Source: Sphingobacterium spiritivorum
GTDB taxonomy: Bacteria; Bacteroidota; Bacteroidia; Sphingobacteriales; Sphingobacteriaceae
Assembly: GCF_016724845.1 (NCBI RefSeq)
Contig: NZ_CP068082.1
Location: 1,488,001-1,552,000 of the forward strand
Reading direction: 5' to 3'
DNA length: 64,000 bases
The stretch's first letter is position 1, and every line of letters begins with the position of its first letter. This document shows, one piece after another, positions 26,345 to 34,987 of this stretch. The position numbers and the translations under genes were made by a program. The notes under the pieces are model-generated. The model worked only from the letters and a program-made list of their open reading frames with translations. It made no database searches and had not been told where the DNA came from.

Positions 26345-27118
26345 ATGAGTGCACATATGAATTTAACGCTGAAGGTATGGCGTCAGAAAAATGATAAACA
26401 AAAAGGTCAGTTCGTAACCTATCAGGCAAATAATATCGCTGACGATATGTCTTTCTTGGAAATGCTTGACATTGTTAACGAAGAATTAACCCGTAAAGGT
26501 GAAGATCCTATTTATTTTGACCATGACTGTCGCGAAGGAATTTGCGGAATGTGTTCATTGGTTATTAATGGTCGTCCTCACGGACCTAAACAAGGAACAA
26601 CAACCTGTCAATTGCACATGCGTAGTTTCCATGACGGACAAACAATCGTCATCGAGCCTTGGCGTGCGGCTGCGTTCCCTGTATTGAAAGACCTTGCTGT
26701 AGACCGTACCGCATTTGACCGTATCCAACAAGCCGGAGGATATGTAAATGTCAATACCGGAGGTGTACCGGATGCGAATGCAATCCTTATTCCTAAAAGA
26801 ATTGCGGATGAAGCATTTGAGTCTGCAACCTGTATCGGATGCGGAGCTTGTGTAGCGGCTTGTAAAAATGCATCAGCAATGCTTTTTGTTTCTGCAAAAG
26901 TTTCTCAGTTTGCATTGTTACCACAAGGTCAGACAGAACGCTATGAACGCGCTCAGGCTATGGTAGATCAAATGGATGCTGAAGGATTTGGTAACTGTAC
27001 CAATACAGGAGCCTGCGAAGCAGAATGTCCTGTAGGTATCAAACTGACAAATATTGCACGATTGAATCGTGAATATTTAACAGCAAAATTATTCAGAGAA
27101 GAAGATATTCACAACTAG
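26345..27118 (+). CDS. sdhB: Succinate dehydrogenase iron-sulfur subunit
   Basis: It passes electrons from FAD to the membrane hemes. The 257 residues include the [2Fe-2S] motif [20 protein letters not shown] with the later TTCQLHM cysteine, and two ferredoxin-type sites, [16 protein letters not shown] and [15 protein letters not shown], for the [4Fe-4S] and [3Fe-4S] clusters. It is the third gene of the operon and is followed by a terminator. Confidence 0.97.
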   Translation: MSAHMNLTLKVWRQKNDKQKGQFVTYQANNIADDMSFLEMLDIVNEELTRKGEDPIYFDHDCREGICGMCSLVINGRPHGPKQGTTTCQLHMRSFHDGQTIVIEPWRAAAFPVLKDLAVDRTAFDRIQQAGGYVNVNTGGVPDANAILIPKRIADEAFESATCIGCGACVAACKNASAMLFVSAKVSQFALLPQGQTERYERAQAMVDQMDAEGFGNCTNTGACEAECPVGIKLTNIARLNREYLTAKLFREEDIHN

Positions 27119-27142
27119 AATTCCTTTTCAGGTAAAATACAC

Positions 27143-27179
27143 AAGTCCTCACATAAAAGTATGTGGGGACTTTTTTTTA
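27143..27179 (+). terminator. Rho-independent terminator of sdhCAB
   Basis: AAGTCCTCACATA (27143-27155) pairs with TATGTGGGGACTT (27160-27172, one T-G pair), followed by a T-run to about 27178. Confidence 0.85.
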
Positions 27180-27207
27180 TATTTACTTACGTAAATCTTA
27201 TATAGCT

Positions 27208-30200
27208 GTGCAATTAACGACGAAAATACGTATACTCCTTCTTATTCTTACCATCTCCTTCATGGGCACAGCCCTCACGATACATCTTACTATTACGGAC
27301 AAAGATATGCTGGAGCTGGATAAAAATGAGCTTACCGCTAATATCCACAAAAAAGAAAGTATCATTGAGGATCTGTTTGCAGATTCCACTATAATGAAGA
27401 CGTTTAAAAATGTGGAACAGTTCCCTTTGCAATCGGCAGATATACTGGAAAAATTTGCATCTGAAAAAGGCGTATTCCTATATCTGTACAAAGACAGTAA
27501 ACCTGTGCTCTGGAGTACGGATGTCTATGTACCTATTACAGATGCGGGACTCAAGTCAAATACGACTTACATGATCGAAAACAACCGGTCCTTTGTCGTA
27601 AAAAAGAAAACTGCAGGCGATGTCAATATACTCGCTCTTGTCCTCGTCAAGCGCTTATTCAACAGTAATAATGAGTACCTGAAAAACACCTTCAATAAGC
27701 AGCTCATAGACGACTCTAATCTGGAGATAGCAGACTATACAGATATACAGAACATACAGAATGTCTATAGCAAGGATGGAACCTATTTATTCTCGGTAAA
27801 GCTAAAGAGTGGAAAACATGATAATGTATTTATCTTTCTGCAATTTATTTGCTGGGTATCTGCGATGTTCTGTTTTATTATCCTTACCCATAATATCTGT
27901 CTGAATCTGGCTAAAAAAGGTTTTGCCTGGCTTGGGGTTTTTATATTTGTATCTGTTCTGGCTTCCCTCCGCTTCATCGATTTGCAGAGTAACTGGCTGG
28001 CGATGCACTCCAGCCTGGGAATATTCGACCCGAAGTACTACGCATACAATTCTGTTTTCCCTAACCTGTGGGCACTTACATTAACCAATCTGAGTTGCCT
28101 TTGGTGCCTCGCATTTATACATTCTGTTTCGGACAAACTTATTCTGCCACCTCAGCTGAAAAAGAAGATTATTCCTTATCTGGTATCCGGTCTTCTTGTA
28201 TTCAGTATTTACTTTTTCTACAACCTGCTCTTTAAGCATCTGGGCAGTCTGATCACACATACCTCTATTGTGAGTTATGATTTTTCAAAAATAGCAGATC
28301 TCAGTAAATACAGCTGGTTAAACCTGTTTAACCTCTGTCTGGCGATACTATCTCTGTTCTTTTATATCGATATTCTTTTGCGGCTTATTGATCAGTTATT
28401 CGAACAGGTCAGTATCAAGCTAAACATTCAACTGGCTGTATTGATATTCTCTATGATTGTATATGCCTTACTGGGAGAAAACAGCATCAATAATGTTCTT
28501 CTTGGTATCCTGATACTGCTTATTTTTCTGAGAAAATACGCTTTGGGACAGTACCGCTTTTCCTTCTATATTGTCATACTTGTAATAGTTGCTCTCTTCT
28601 CTTCCATTAATCATGATAAATACATGAAAATCAAAAAACTGGAGAGCATGAAATTGGTACTGAGTAATCTGGAGGCTGAAGATGACACCAATGCCATTTC
28701 CTTATTTATGGATATTGAGAAATCCATGAAAAATGATGAGCAACTACAACACTTATTTCGACTTTCTGCAAATCAGCAGAACGCAATTGAAATAACAGAC
28801 TTCATTAAGAAAAAATACCTCAGCGGATACCTTTCTAAGTTTGATTTTAACGGGTACTACTATGCAAATAACATCCCTCTTGATAATTATCCAAATAATA
28901 AATTTGAAGAGTACAGGGAGAAGGTCATCAATAATTCTATCAAAGTAACAGAGAGCTTCTATCGTGTGAAAAGTGAGTTGGGTACACATGAATATTTCAT
29001 GACCTTAAATCTGCCTTTGGGAGACAATACTACTGCTAATATCTTCTTAAATCTTAAGAACAGAGCCTTCAGTTATATCCTGCCTTACCCGGAGATTTTA
29101 TCGGACAGCCGTACCACTTCGTTACAACAGGAGTCCTTTCTGAATAATTCTTTTGCGCTGTATAAAGATAAGCAGTTGGTGACCCAATACGGTAAATACA
29201 CCTATCCCAGTGCCGATAATAAATTCCCTGACAAAGTAGGCAAGTTTATAGAGATCGACGAACCGGGAGACTATTTTCACCTTATGTATCGCCCGGATAG
29301 CCATACGACGCTGGTGATCAGTCGGGCCAATCAGAATTTCTATGACTATCTGGCTGTTACCTGTTTCTTTTTTGTACTTCTGTTTGTATTCTTTAGTGTT
29401 GTCGATATAGTGATCTACCTGATACAGACGATGACCCAGAAATCCTTCAGGCTGAAGAGTATTAAATATCATTTTATGATCCTTAAAAATACAATACAGT
29501 ATAGTACAAGGATCCAGACCATATTTATCGTATCCATCATTTTTGCAATCCTCATATCAGGTGCACTGGCCTTCTACAACATCAACTCGAGGCTGAGTCA
29601 TGAAAGAGAAAATAATCGTATAAAATATATTGCCGAAGTCTCCAGGAAACTGGAGAATATGATGAACTCTGCAGAGAGTATGAATAGTAAGGAAACAGTA
29701 GAGTCCTATCTGAATATTCTATCCCAGGCCATGACCACCGATTTTACCTTGTTCAATCGCAATGGAAGGCTCATCTATTCCTCTCAGCCGAAGATCTATG
29801 ATTTGAAGCTCTTCTCGACTTTTATCAACCCTACAGCGTACAAAAAATTATCGTTAATCAAAAAGACGGAGACAATCGAACCGGAAAGAGTAGGCGATTT
29901 TGAATTTTCATCCAGCTATGCAAGTATCCGTAATGCCGATTATCAAATCGCTTATTACCTGAATATCCCTTATTTTGCATCCAAAAAGGAAGAAAGTACC
30001 AGTATCAATCTTTTGCTCAATACGCTGATCAATATCTACACCATCATTATTATTGCCTTCGGCTTCTTTGCGGTGTATATCTCCAATAAGATTACTGCTC
30101 CTTTGGTAATGATAGGGAAGAAATTGTCCCAGACAAATGTGGGTAAACAGAATGAACCACTCTTCTGGCAGCGGAATGACGAGGTCGGCGCATTGGTCAA

Positions 30201-30957
30201 AGAATACAACTTTATGCTGATCAAACTCGAGGAGAACTCCAAAAAGCTGATGGGCATAGAACGGGAGGCTGCATGGAGAGAAATGGCCAAACAGATCGCT
30301 CATGAAATCAAAAATCCACTGACTCCCATGAAACTTGGAATTCAGCAATTGTCCAGATCTTACAAGGAAAATGATCCACGCTTTGAGGAACGCTTTAATC
30401 GGATCTCCACCTCATTTATTGAACAGATCGACAGCTTATCCCATATTGCCAGTGAATTTTCAGCATTTGCCAAACTTCCGGATACCCGGTTTGAAAAGGT
30501 GAATATTATTGAAAAAATCAACAAATCTGTTTCATTTTACAGTACAAATACGCAGGCTAAGATCAGCGTTACCAATCATGCTGATTCTAATGAAATATTT
30601 GTATTGGGGGATAAGGATCAGTTGCTGAGAACCTTTAATAATCTTATCAAAAATGCAATTGAAGCCGGTCTGGGTCGCAGAAAACTCAAAATTGATTTTG
30701 AGATATATGCCAACCCTAATGAAATGGTAGAAATACATATTACTGACAATGGAAACGGAATATCGGATGAGGCATTACCTAAGATTTTCCAGGCAAACTT
30801 TACAACCAAGAGTTCCGGAACAGGATTGGGCCTGGCTTTTGTAAAACAAACCATCGAAGGTATGAGAGGAACTATAGATTTCAAAACTACTCCCGGAAAA
30901 GGAACTGTATTTATTGTACATATCCCGTTCTACTATACGATGATTAAGGATATCTAA
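27208..30957 (+). CDS. Very large multi-pass sensor histidine kinase (NtrY-like), orphan
   Basis: I take the GTG at 27208 (1249 aa), which sits right before TTKIRILLLILTI, the first membrane helix; an earlier GTG at 27163 lies inside the sdh terminator stem. The protein has a first periplasmic loop, about six helices near residues 215-470, a second external domain (about 470-720), two more helices near 730-800, a third external segment, a helix before the HAMP-like ITAPLVMIGKKLSQ, then HisKA with His1032 (AHEIKNPLTPMKL) and HATPase with N-box LIKNAIEA, G1 DNGNGIS and G2 GTGLGLAF. The PMKLGIQQL context resembles NtrY kinases. No response regulator is adjacent. The signal is unknown. Confidence 0.87.
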   Translation: MQLTTKIRILLLILTISFMGTALTIHLTITDKDMLELDKNELTANIHKKESIIEDLFADSTIMKTFKNVEQFPLQSADILEKFASEKGVFLYLYKDSKPVLWSTDVYVPITDAGLKSNTTYMIENNRSFVVKKKTAGDVNILALVLVKRLFNSNNEYLKNTFNKQLIDDSNLEIADYTDIQNIQNVYSKDGTYLFSVKLKSGKHDNVFIFLQFICWVSAMFCFIILTHNICLNLAKKGFAWLGVFIFVSVLASLRFIDLQSNWLAMHSSLGIFDPKYYAYNSVFPNLWALTLTNLSCLWCLAFIHSVSDKLILPPQLKKKIIPYLVSGLLVFSIYFFYNLLFKHLGSLITHTSIVSYDFSKIADLSKYSWLNLFNLCLAILSLFFYIDILLRLIDQLFEQVSIKLNIQLAVLIFSMIVYALLGENSINNVLLGILILLIFLRKYALGQYRFSFYIVILVIVALFSSINHDKYMKIKKLESMKLVLSNLEAEDDTNAISLFMDIEKSMKNDEQLQHLFRLSANQQNAIEITDFIKKKYLSGYLSKFDFNGYYYANNIPLDNYPNNKFEEYREKVINNSIKVTESFYRVKSELGTHEYFMTLNLPLGDNTTANIFLNLKNRAFSYILPYPEILSDSRTTSLQQESFLNNSFALYKDKQLVTQYGKYTYPSADNKFPDKVGKFIEIDEPGDYFHLMYRPDSHTTLVISRANQNFYDYLAVTCFFFVLLFVFFSVVDIVIYLIQTMTQKSFRLKSIKYHFMILKNTIQYSTRIQTIFIVSIIFAILISGALAFYNINSRLSHERENNRIKYIAEVSRKLENMMNSAESMNSKETVESYLNILSQAMTTDFTLFNRNGRLIYSSQPKIYDLKLFSTFINPTAYKKLSLIKKTETIEPERVGDFEFSSSYASIRNADYQIAYYLNIPYFASKKEESTSINLLLNTLINIYTIIIIAFGFFAVYISNKITAPLVMIGKKLSQTNVGKQNEPLFWQRNDEVGALVKEYNFMLIKLEENSKKLMGIEREAAWREMAKQIAHEIKNPLTPMKLGIQQLSRSYKENDPRFEERFNRISTSFIEQIDSLSHIASEFSAFAKLPDTRFEKVNIIEKINKSVSFYSTNTQAKISVTNHADSNEIFVLGDKDQLLRTFNNLIKNAIEAGLGRRKLKIDFEIYANPNEMVEIHITDNGNGISDEALPKIFQANFTTKSSGTGLGLAFVKQTIEGMRGTIDFKTTPGKGTVFIVHIPFYYTMIKDI

Positions 30958-30994
30958 TCGCTAGCTCTATAATAGCTGCTCCTATTAACAAATA

Positions 30995-31026
30995 AAAAGG
31001 GCTTTGCATACATGCAAAGCCCTTTT
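30995..31026. terminator. Bidirectional terminator
   Basis: A perfect 14-bp stem, AAAAGGGCTTTGCA with TGCAAAGCCCTTTT and loop TACA, lies between the convergent kinase gene and coiled-coil gene. Confidence 0.85.
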
Positions 31027-31060
31027 ACTGTTTAGTTTAGTTTTGTACTAACGGCCTTTA

Positions 31061-31993
31061 TTATTTCAGTATTACACTGGATCTGCCCATTATAGCATTG
31101 TCTGCATAGAGCAATATCGTATAAGCGCCTTTAGCAAAATCTTTACTCTCTTCCTGCCATAGAAACTTGTATTCTTCTCCGTTGTTTGTAAAGTTGATAC
31201 TTTCTTTAAACGTGTACTGCAGTTTTTCTCCGTGTACGTAGAAAATGTCGTTTGACTGTGCAATAAGATTACCCTGAGGATTAATAATTCTTACAAAGAT
31301 TTCCTTTGCTCCTGTTTTAGCCAGCGTATTGTCCGCTATAGTAAAATTGATCTCTAACTTATCTACGCGCTTGGCTCTGGTCTCTACTTCTACACGTCCC
31401 TTTCTTTTTTCCTGCAGACCATTGATAGTAATATTTGATACTTTTACAGCAGAGGCTGTTGTTACTTTATCTTTTAAGTCGGAGTTATGCGCCGTCAGAC
31501 CACTAATTTTTGATTCGCCCTCAGAAACTTTACTATTGAGAATTTCATTCTCTTTTTCAAGCATTTCATTCTTCGCTTTCAGATCGGCTATATCCGTTTT
31601 CAATCCAGAGACATCAACTTTTAAGGAAGCTACTATTTTCCGTGCCTGATTGAGTTGCTCTGTAGTCAGCACATTTGCTTCTAACTCCTTACGTAGATCT
31701 GCAATAATTTTACGTGCCTGTAATTCGGATTTTTTCATCGCTTCACTTAAAGCAACATTCTCCTCATTCAGATTATCTAATTCTGCTTCTATTCTATCTA
31801 TCTCAATCTGCAGACTTTCTTTCTGCACCGTTAGTGTATAAACTTTCTCACCGGAAGACCTGAACTTTACGTAGAAATAGATATTAGTTGCCAGCAAAGC
31901 AGCTATTGCGATTATAAAAAAATAAATCTTTGAACTATCTCTTTTTCTTTGTCCCTCTTTTTCCTTTTCCCTTACTTCATCTACCATTTCCAT
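31061..31993 (-). CDS. Single-pass membrane protein with long coiled coil and C-terminal beta domain
   Basis: The 310-residue protein has a charged N-terminus (about 1-22), one membrane helix (IYFFIIAIAALLATNIYFYV, about 23-42), a long heptad coiled coil (about 50-175, many Glu, Leu and Lys), and a C-terminal beta-rich domain (about 185-310). It likely stands with its N-terminus in the cytoplasm and the rest in the periplasm. I do not recognise the C-terminal domain. It might act as a periplasmic scaffold or spacer. It is transcribed as a single gene. Confidence 0.75.
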   Translation of the reverse strand: MEMVDEVREKEKEGQRKRDSSKIYFFIIAIAALLATNIYFYVKFRSSGEKVYTLTVQKESLQIEIDRIEAELDNLNEENVALSEAMKKSELQARKIIADLRKELEANVLTTEQLNQARKIVASLKVDVSGLKTDIADLKAKNEMLEKENEILNSKVSEGESKISGLTAHNSDLKDKVTTASAVKVSNITINGLQEKRKGRVEVETRAKRVDKLEINFTIADNTLAKTGAKEIFVRIINPQGNLIAQSNDIFYVHGEKLQYTFKESINFTNNGEEYKFLWQEESKDFAKGAYTILLYADNAIMGRSSVILK

Positions 31994-32202
31994 AATTATT
32001 AATTACCATTCATTTCTGCTTTCATAGATGGATGATTTGCATCTTTGACAACAGCAAAAAATGTTCCAATTTAGGCCATTCAAGCAAAAAATATATGTTA
32101 CAACACAATAAACAATAAATTTAGTCTCCCACTGCCATTTTTTCTTTTCTGCACTGACAACTTGCAAAAGAGTCTTTCTGCACAAATTACAGACAGTAAA
32201 GC

Positions 32203-32235
32203 ACAAAAAAACGCAGGCCATGTAGCGCCTGCGTT
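32203..32235 (-). terminator. Rho-independent terminator
   Basis: AACGCAGGC (32210-32218) pairs with GCCTGCGTT (32227-32235); on the minus strand TTTTTTT follows. It ends the lipoprotein gene at 32264. The rest of 31994-32202 holds no gene I can support. Confidence 0.8.
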
Positions 32236-32263
32236 CCTTGTATTATTATCTGTTATCAGCTAT

Positions 32264-32830
32264 TTATCTTACAGCTTTTGAAAAGTTGAAGACTAAATAA
32301 CCTGTACCATTGTCCAAATCAACAGGCATTTTCATCACTAGTTTCTCTCCGTCAGAAAAGGACAGGTCCATACGGTATCCTGTTGTAACATTTCTTGCCT
32401 TATCTCCTGAATAGATTTTTTTGAACTGAAATTGCGGCTGACCACCCATTTTTCCTGGATTATAAATTGACCATACAATATTACGTACAGCTCCTTTAGC
32501 ACACAATGTACCTTCTGCTGTAAATTCTATACTTCCTTTACCATTCGATGGAAAATTCCATACACTTCCTTCAAAGCACTCTGCAGGAGCTTCTTCAAAT
32601 ACAGTTTTAATGGTATAAGCTGCAGGGATGTTCTCACGGGTAATGGTATTAAGAATCCATGTACCCTTTACACCACCTTTCCACTGAGAGGCACTCGGTC
32701 CGTCATTTACTTCTGTACTGGAAGAACTTGAGCTACCTGAAGAAGACGTTGTCTTTCTCTGTGCTCCACACGATGAAAACAAGAAAACACCTGCTAGGAT
32801 CGCTACGAAAGTCAAAATATGTTTACGCAT
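32264..32830 (-). CDS. Lipocalin-like lipoprotein
   Basis: The 188-residue protein has a lipoprotein signal with FSSC (Cys21), a serine-rich linker (about 27-43), and a domain opening with KGTWILNTITREN, reminiscent of Bacteroidota lipocalin-like proteins. Two cysteines (AECFEG and GTLCAKG) could form a disulfide in the periplasm. Ligand and function are unknown. It has a candidate -7 element that abuts the one of the divergent gene at 32890. Confidence 0.72.
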   Translation of the reverse strand: MRKHILTFVAILAGVFLFSSCGAQRKTTSSSGSSSSSSTEVNDGPSASQWKGGVKGTWILNTITRENIPAAYTIKTVFEEAPAECFEGSVWNFPSNGKGSIEFTAEGTLCAKGAVRNIVWSIYNPGKMGGQPQFQFKKIYSGDKARNVTTGYRMDLSFSDGEKLVMKMPVDLDNGTGYLVFNFSKAVR

Positions 32831-32859
32831 AGTTTAAGAATTATATAAATCAATCTTTG

Positions 32860-32875
32860 TATGTTTGCAAATATA
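32860..32875. promoter_or_regulatory. Back-to-back divergent -7 promoter elements
   Basis: TATGTTTG (32860-32867) points right and, immediately after it, TATATTTG on the minus strand (32875-32868) points left. Both match TAnnTTTG, and together they make a near-palindrome. They would serve the gene at 32890 and the lipoprotein gene ending at 32830, with 5' ends overlapping by about 14 nt. Neither has a clear -33 element. Confidence 0.45.
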
Positions 32876-32889
32876 CAAATTACAACACC

Positions 32890-33219
32890 ATGAACGAGCA
32901 TTCCAAAAATCATACCACAAGCAAATTGGTTGCAAAAGTTTTATTGCGATTGTTCATTATCATTCTGGGACTTGCAGCTTTTCCATTTTTATCCGGAAAA
33001 TCTCAGCAACTGGACAAATCTTATGTATATTTTGAGCATAAATGGTTTTTGGTATTCCCATTTTTACTTTTCACCATATTCGTTATTTTGCTGATAACCA
33101 TGCTTAAAGAGAAGTATAAAAAAACAGACATCAACTGGCTTTTTTCACTTTCAGCATTAATGCTTATCGGGTATCTGATTATGCTTTACACCCGAATTTA
33201 TCCAATGTTTAATATGTAA
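32890..33219 (+). CDS. Three-helix membrane protein, function unknown
   Basis: I use the ATG at 32890 (109 aa). The longer frame starts with a TTG inside the promoter element. Hydrophobic helices lie near residues 18-35 (LLRLFIIILGLAAFPFL), 53-73 (FLVFPFLLFTIFVILLITML) and 82-100. The loop after helix 1 is polar and probably external. I do not recognise the family. The gene is followed 74 nt later by the flippase-like gene, which has its own -7 element. Confidence 0.65.
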   Translation: MNEHSKNHTTSKLVAKVLLRLFIIILGLAAFPFLSGKSQQLDKSYVYFEHKWFLVFPFLLFTIFVILLITMLKEKYKKTDINWLFSLSALMLIGYLIMLYTRIYPMFNM

Positions 33220-33247
33220 TCTCCTTTAAAGGACCTTAAGTTTTTAT

Positions 33248-33255
33248 TACCTTTG
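33248..33255 (+). promoter_or_regulatory. -7 promoter element for the flippase/SDR pair
   Basis: TACCTTTG matches TAnnTTTG and lies 38 nt before the ATG at 33294. No good -33 element is seen. Confidence 0.4.
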
Positions 33256-33293
33256 AGCCGCTAATCTCTGAAAGTGATTAGTTTTACATACAC

Positions 33294-34208
33294 ATGAACA
33301 AAAAGAAGTACTGGAATATCCTTAAAAATATACTCAAAGTTGTTGTCACTATAGGAGCTTTATACTGGGTATTCAGCAAAGTCGATATAAAAGACCTGGT
33401 AGAAGCCATCCGCAATAGTAATCCGTTATTTTTATTTCTCGCATTTTTAGCCTTCCTCCTTTCTATCTTTATTTCTTCTTCACGATTACTTAGTTTTCTA
33501 AAAGGAATAGGTCTGGACGTAAGTGAAAAATACAACTTCAAACTGTATCAGCTGGGCTTATTTTATAATCTCTTTCTGCCCGGGGGTATCGGAGGAGACG
33601 GATATAAGATCTATTTTCTTCGTAAAAAATTCAAAATCAAAGGCCGGAAATTACTAAGCGCTTTGTTTTTTGACCGTCTGAGCGGACTATGGGCGCTATG
33701 TCTGATTATATCTGCTCTGATTATCTTCATGCCTCAGCTGAAAATACCAAACGCACTTACAGCAGCATGTTTTATCTCGGGTACGATAGTCTATTATCTG
33801 GTAATATGGAAGTTTTTTCCGGATTTTAAGCCTCGGTTTTTCAGAACACATATCAAAGCGATAGGCGTGCAGTCCATGCAGGTTCTATCTGCGATCATGA
33901 TCCTGTACGCACTGGGATTTGAAGGAAAGTTTTCTCCTTATCTTTTTCTTTTCCTGGCTTCTTCTCTGGTTGCTATTATTCCTTTTTCAGTGGGAGGTCT
34001 GGGTATGCGTGAGATTGTGTATATGTGGGGAGCAAAGATCTTTTATCTGGATTCGCACCTTGCAGTATTGATCAGTTTATTATTTTATATTATTTCTGCT
34101 TTAGTTTCAGTGTCCGGTGCTTATTATGTCTTCAACCCGAAAGGTCTTGGAGAAGAAAAGTTACCATCAGCAGAAGAGGTTGAGCAGAGCAGAATAGAAG
34201 AAGATTAA
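33294..34208 (+). CDS. UPF0104/LPG-synthase-TM-domain family membrane protein (flippase-like)
   Basis: The 304-residue protein is an eight- or nine-helix membrane protein of the lysylphosphatidylglycerol synthase transmembrane (PF03706) family. Family signs are LFYNLFLPGGIGGDGYKIYFLR, FDRLSGLWAL and VGGLGMREIVYMWGA. The synthase domain of MprF is absent. Free-standing members are thought to move or bind isoprenoid- or lipid-linked substrates; the precise job is unknown. It lies 6 nt before an SDR gene. A second family member is at 42338. Confidence 0.86.
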   Translation: MNKKKYWNILKNILKVVVTIGALYWVFSKVDIKDLVEAIRNSNPLFLFLAFLAFLLSIFISSSRLLSFLKGIGLDVSEKYNFKLYQLGLFYNLFLPGGIGGDGYKIYFLRKKFKIKGRKLLSALFFDRLSGLWALCLIISALIIFMPQLKIPNALTAACFISGTIVYYLVIWKFFPDFKPRFFRTHIKAIGVQSMQVLSAIMILYALGFEGKFSPYLFLFLASSLVAIIPFSVGGLGMREIVYMWGAKIFYLDSHLAVLISLLFYIISALVSVSGAYYVFNPKGLGEEKLPSAEEVEQSRIEED

Positions 34209-34214
34209 ATTATT

Positions 34215-34925
34215 ATGGCAAATATAGTTATAACAGGAGCGAGCAGCGGAATCGGATTTGAAGCAGTCCTCGATCTGACAGCAAATAAAGAGAATAATGT
34301 CATCGCTTTAGCAAGATCTGCAGATAAACTCAGAAAATTACATGAAATTGCTTCTTCCCTGAATTACGATGGCGGAAAACTATATCCGGCTCAATTCGAC
34401 ATTGTATATGATAATTATCCGGAAATATTGATTCCGTTTATTCAGTCTAAGTTTGACAGTGTAGATATTCTGATCAATAATGCCGGAGCATTGGTTTACA
34501 AGCCTTTTCTGGAAACCAGTGCAGAAGACTTTGCGACAATGCTTCAGACCAATCTATTGGGACATGTAAATATGATCCGGCATGTAGCACCTTTGATGAA
34601 AAACGGAGGGCATATCGTCAATATAAGCAGTATGGGAGGATTTCAGGGTTCTGTAAAGTTCCCGGGACTATCTGCCTATTCAGCAAGTAAAGGTGCTCTC
34701 GGCGTATTGACAGAATGTCTGGCAGAAGAGTTTAAGGAGCAGGGTATCAAAGTAAACTGCCTCGCACTTGGATCATCCCAGACCGAAATGTTTGAGACAG
34801 CCTTTCCTGGCGTAGAAGCAGGTACACTGGCTTTTGAAATGGGTAGATATATTGCCGAATTCGCACAAAACGGAAGCAAGTATTATAACGGTAAAATATT
34901 ACCCGTATCCAATACAACTCCCTAA
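34215..34925 (+). CDS. Short-chain dehydrogenase/reductase
   Basis: The 236-residue protein is a classical SDR: cofactor motif TGASSGIG (8-15), NNAG, active-site serine in NISSM, and YSASK with catalytic Tyr and Lys. After the dinucleotide motif, ARSADKL suggests NADPH preference (an arginine shortly after the second beta strand). Substrate unknown. It is co-transcribed with the flippase-like gene, so it might modify a lipid or sugar precursor. A bidirectional terminator follows. Confidence 0.9.
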   Translation: MANIVITGASSGIGFEAVLDLTANKENNVIALARSADKLRKLHEIASSLNYDGGKLYPAQFDIVYDNYPEILIPFIQSKFDSVDILINNAGALVYKPFLETSAEDFATMLQTNLLGHVNMIRHVAPLMKNGGHIVNISSMGGFQGSVKFPGLSAYSASKGALGVLTECLAEEFKEQGIKVNCLALGSSQTEMFETAFPGVEAGTLAFEMGRYIAEFAQNGSKYYNGKILPVSNTTP

Positions 34926-34946
34926 TAAGAGCACATATAATAAAAC

Positions 34947-34977
34947 AAAAGCCAGACGATTATGTCTGGCTTTTTGT
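34947..34977. terminator. Bidirectional terminator
   Basis: AAAGCCAGAC (34948-34957) pairs with GTCTGGCTTT (34964-34973), with T-runs on both strands. It separates the convergent SDR and GH2 genes. Confidence 0.85.
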
Positions 34978-34987
34978 TTGAATTACA

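Noticed and set aside
27163..27207. Earlier GTG start for the large histidine kinase
   Set aside because: It lies inside the stem and T-run of the sdhCAB terminator.
32003..32221. Minus-strand 72-codon frame upstream of the coiled-coil gene
   Set aside because: Cysteine-rich, low-plausibility composition, and it runs through the terminator of the lipoprotein gene.
32857..32889. TTG start for the three-helix membrane protein
   Set aside because: The codon overlaps the -7 promoter element and the added residues (YVCKYTNYNT) look non-coding.
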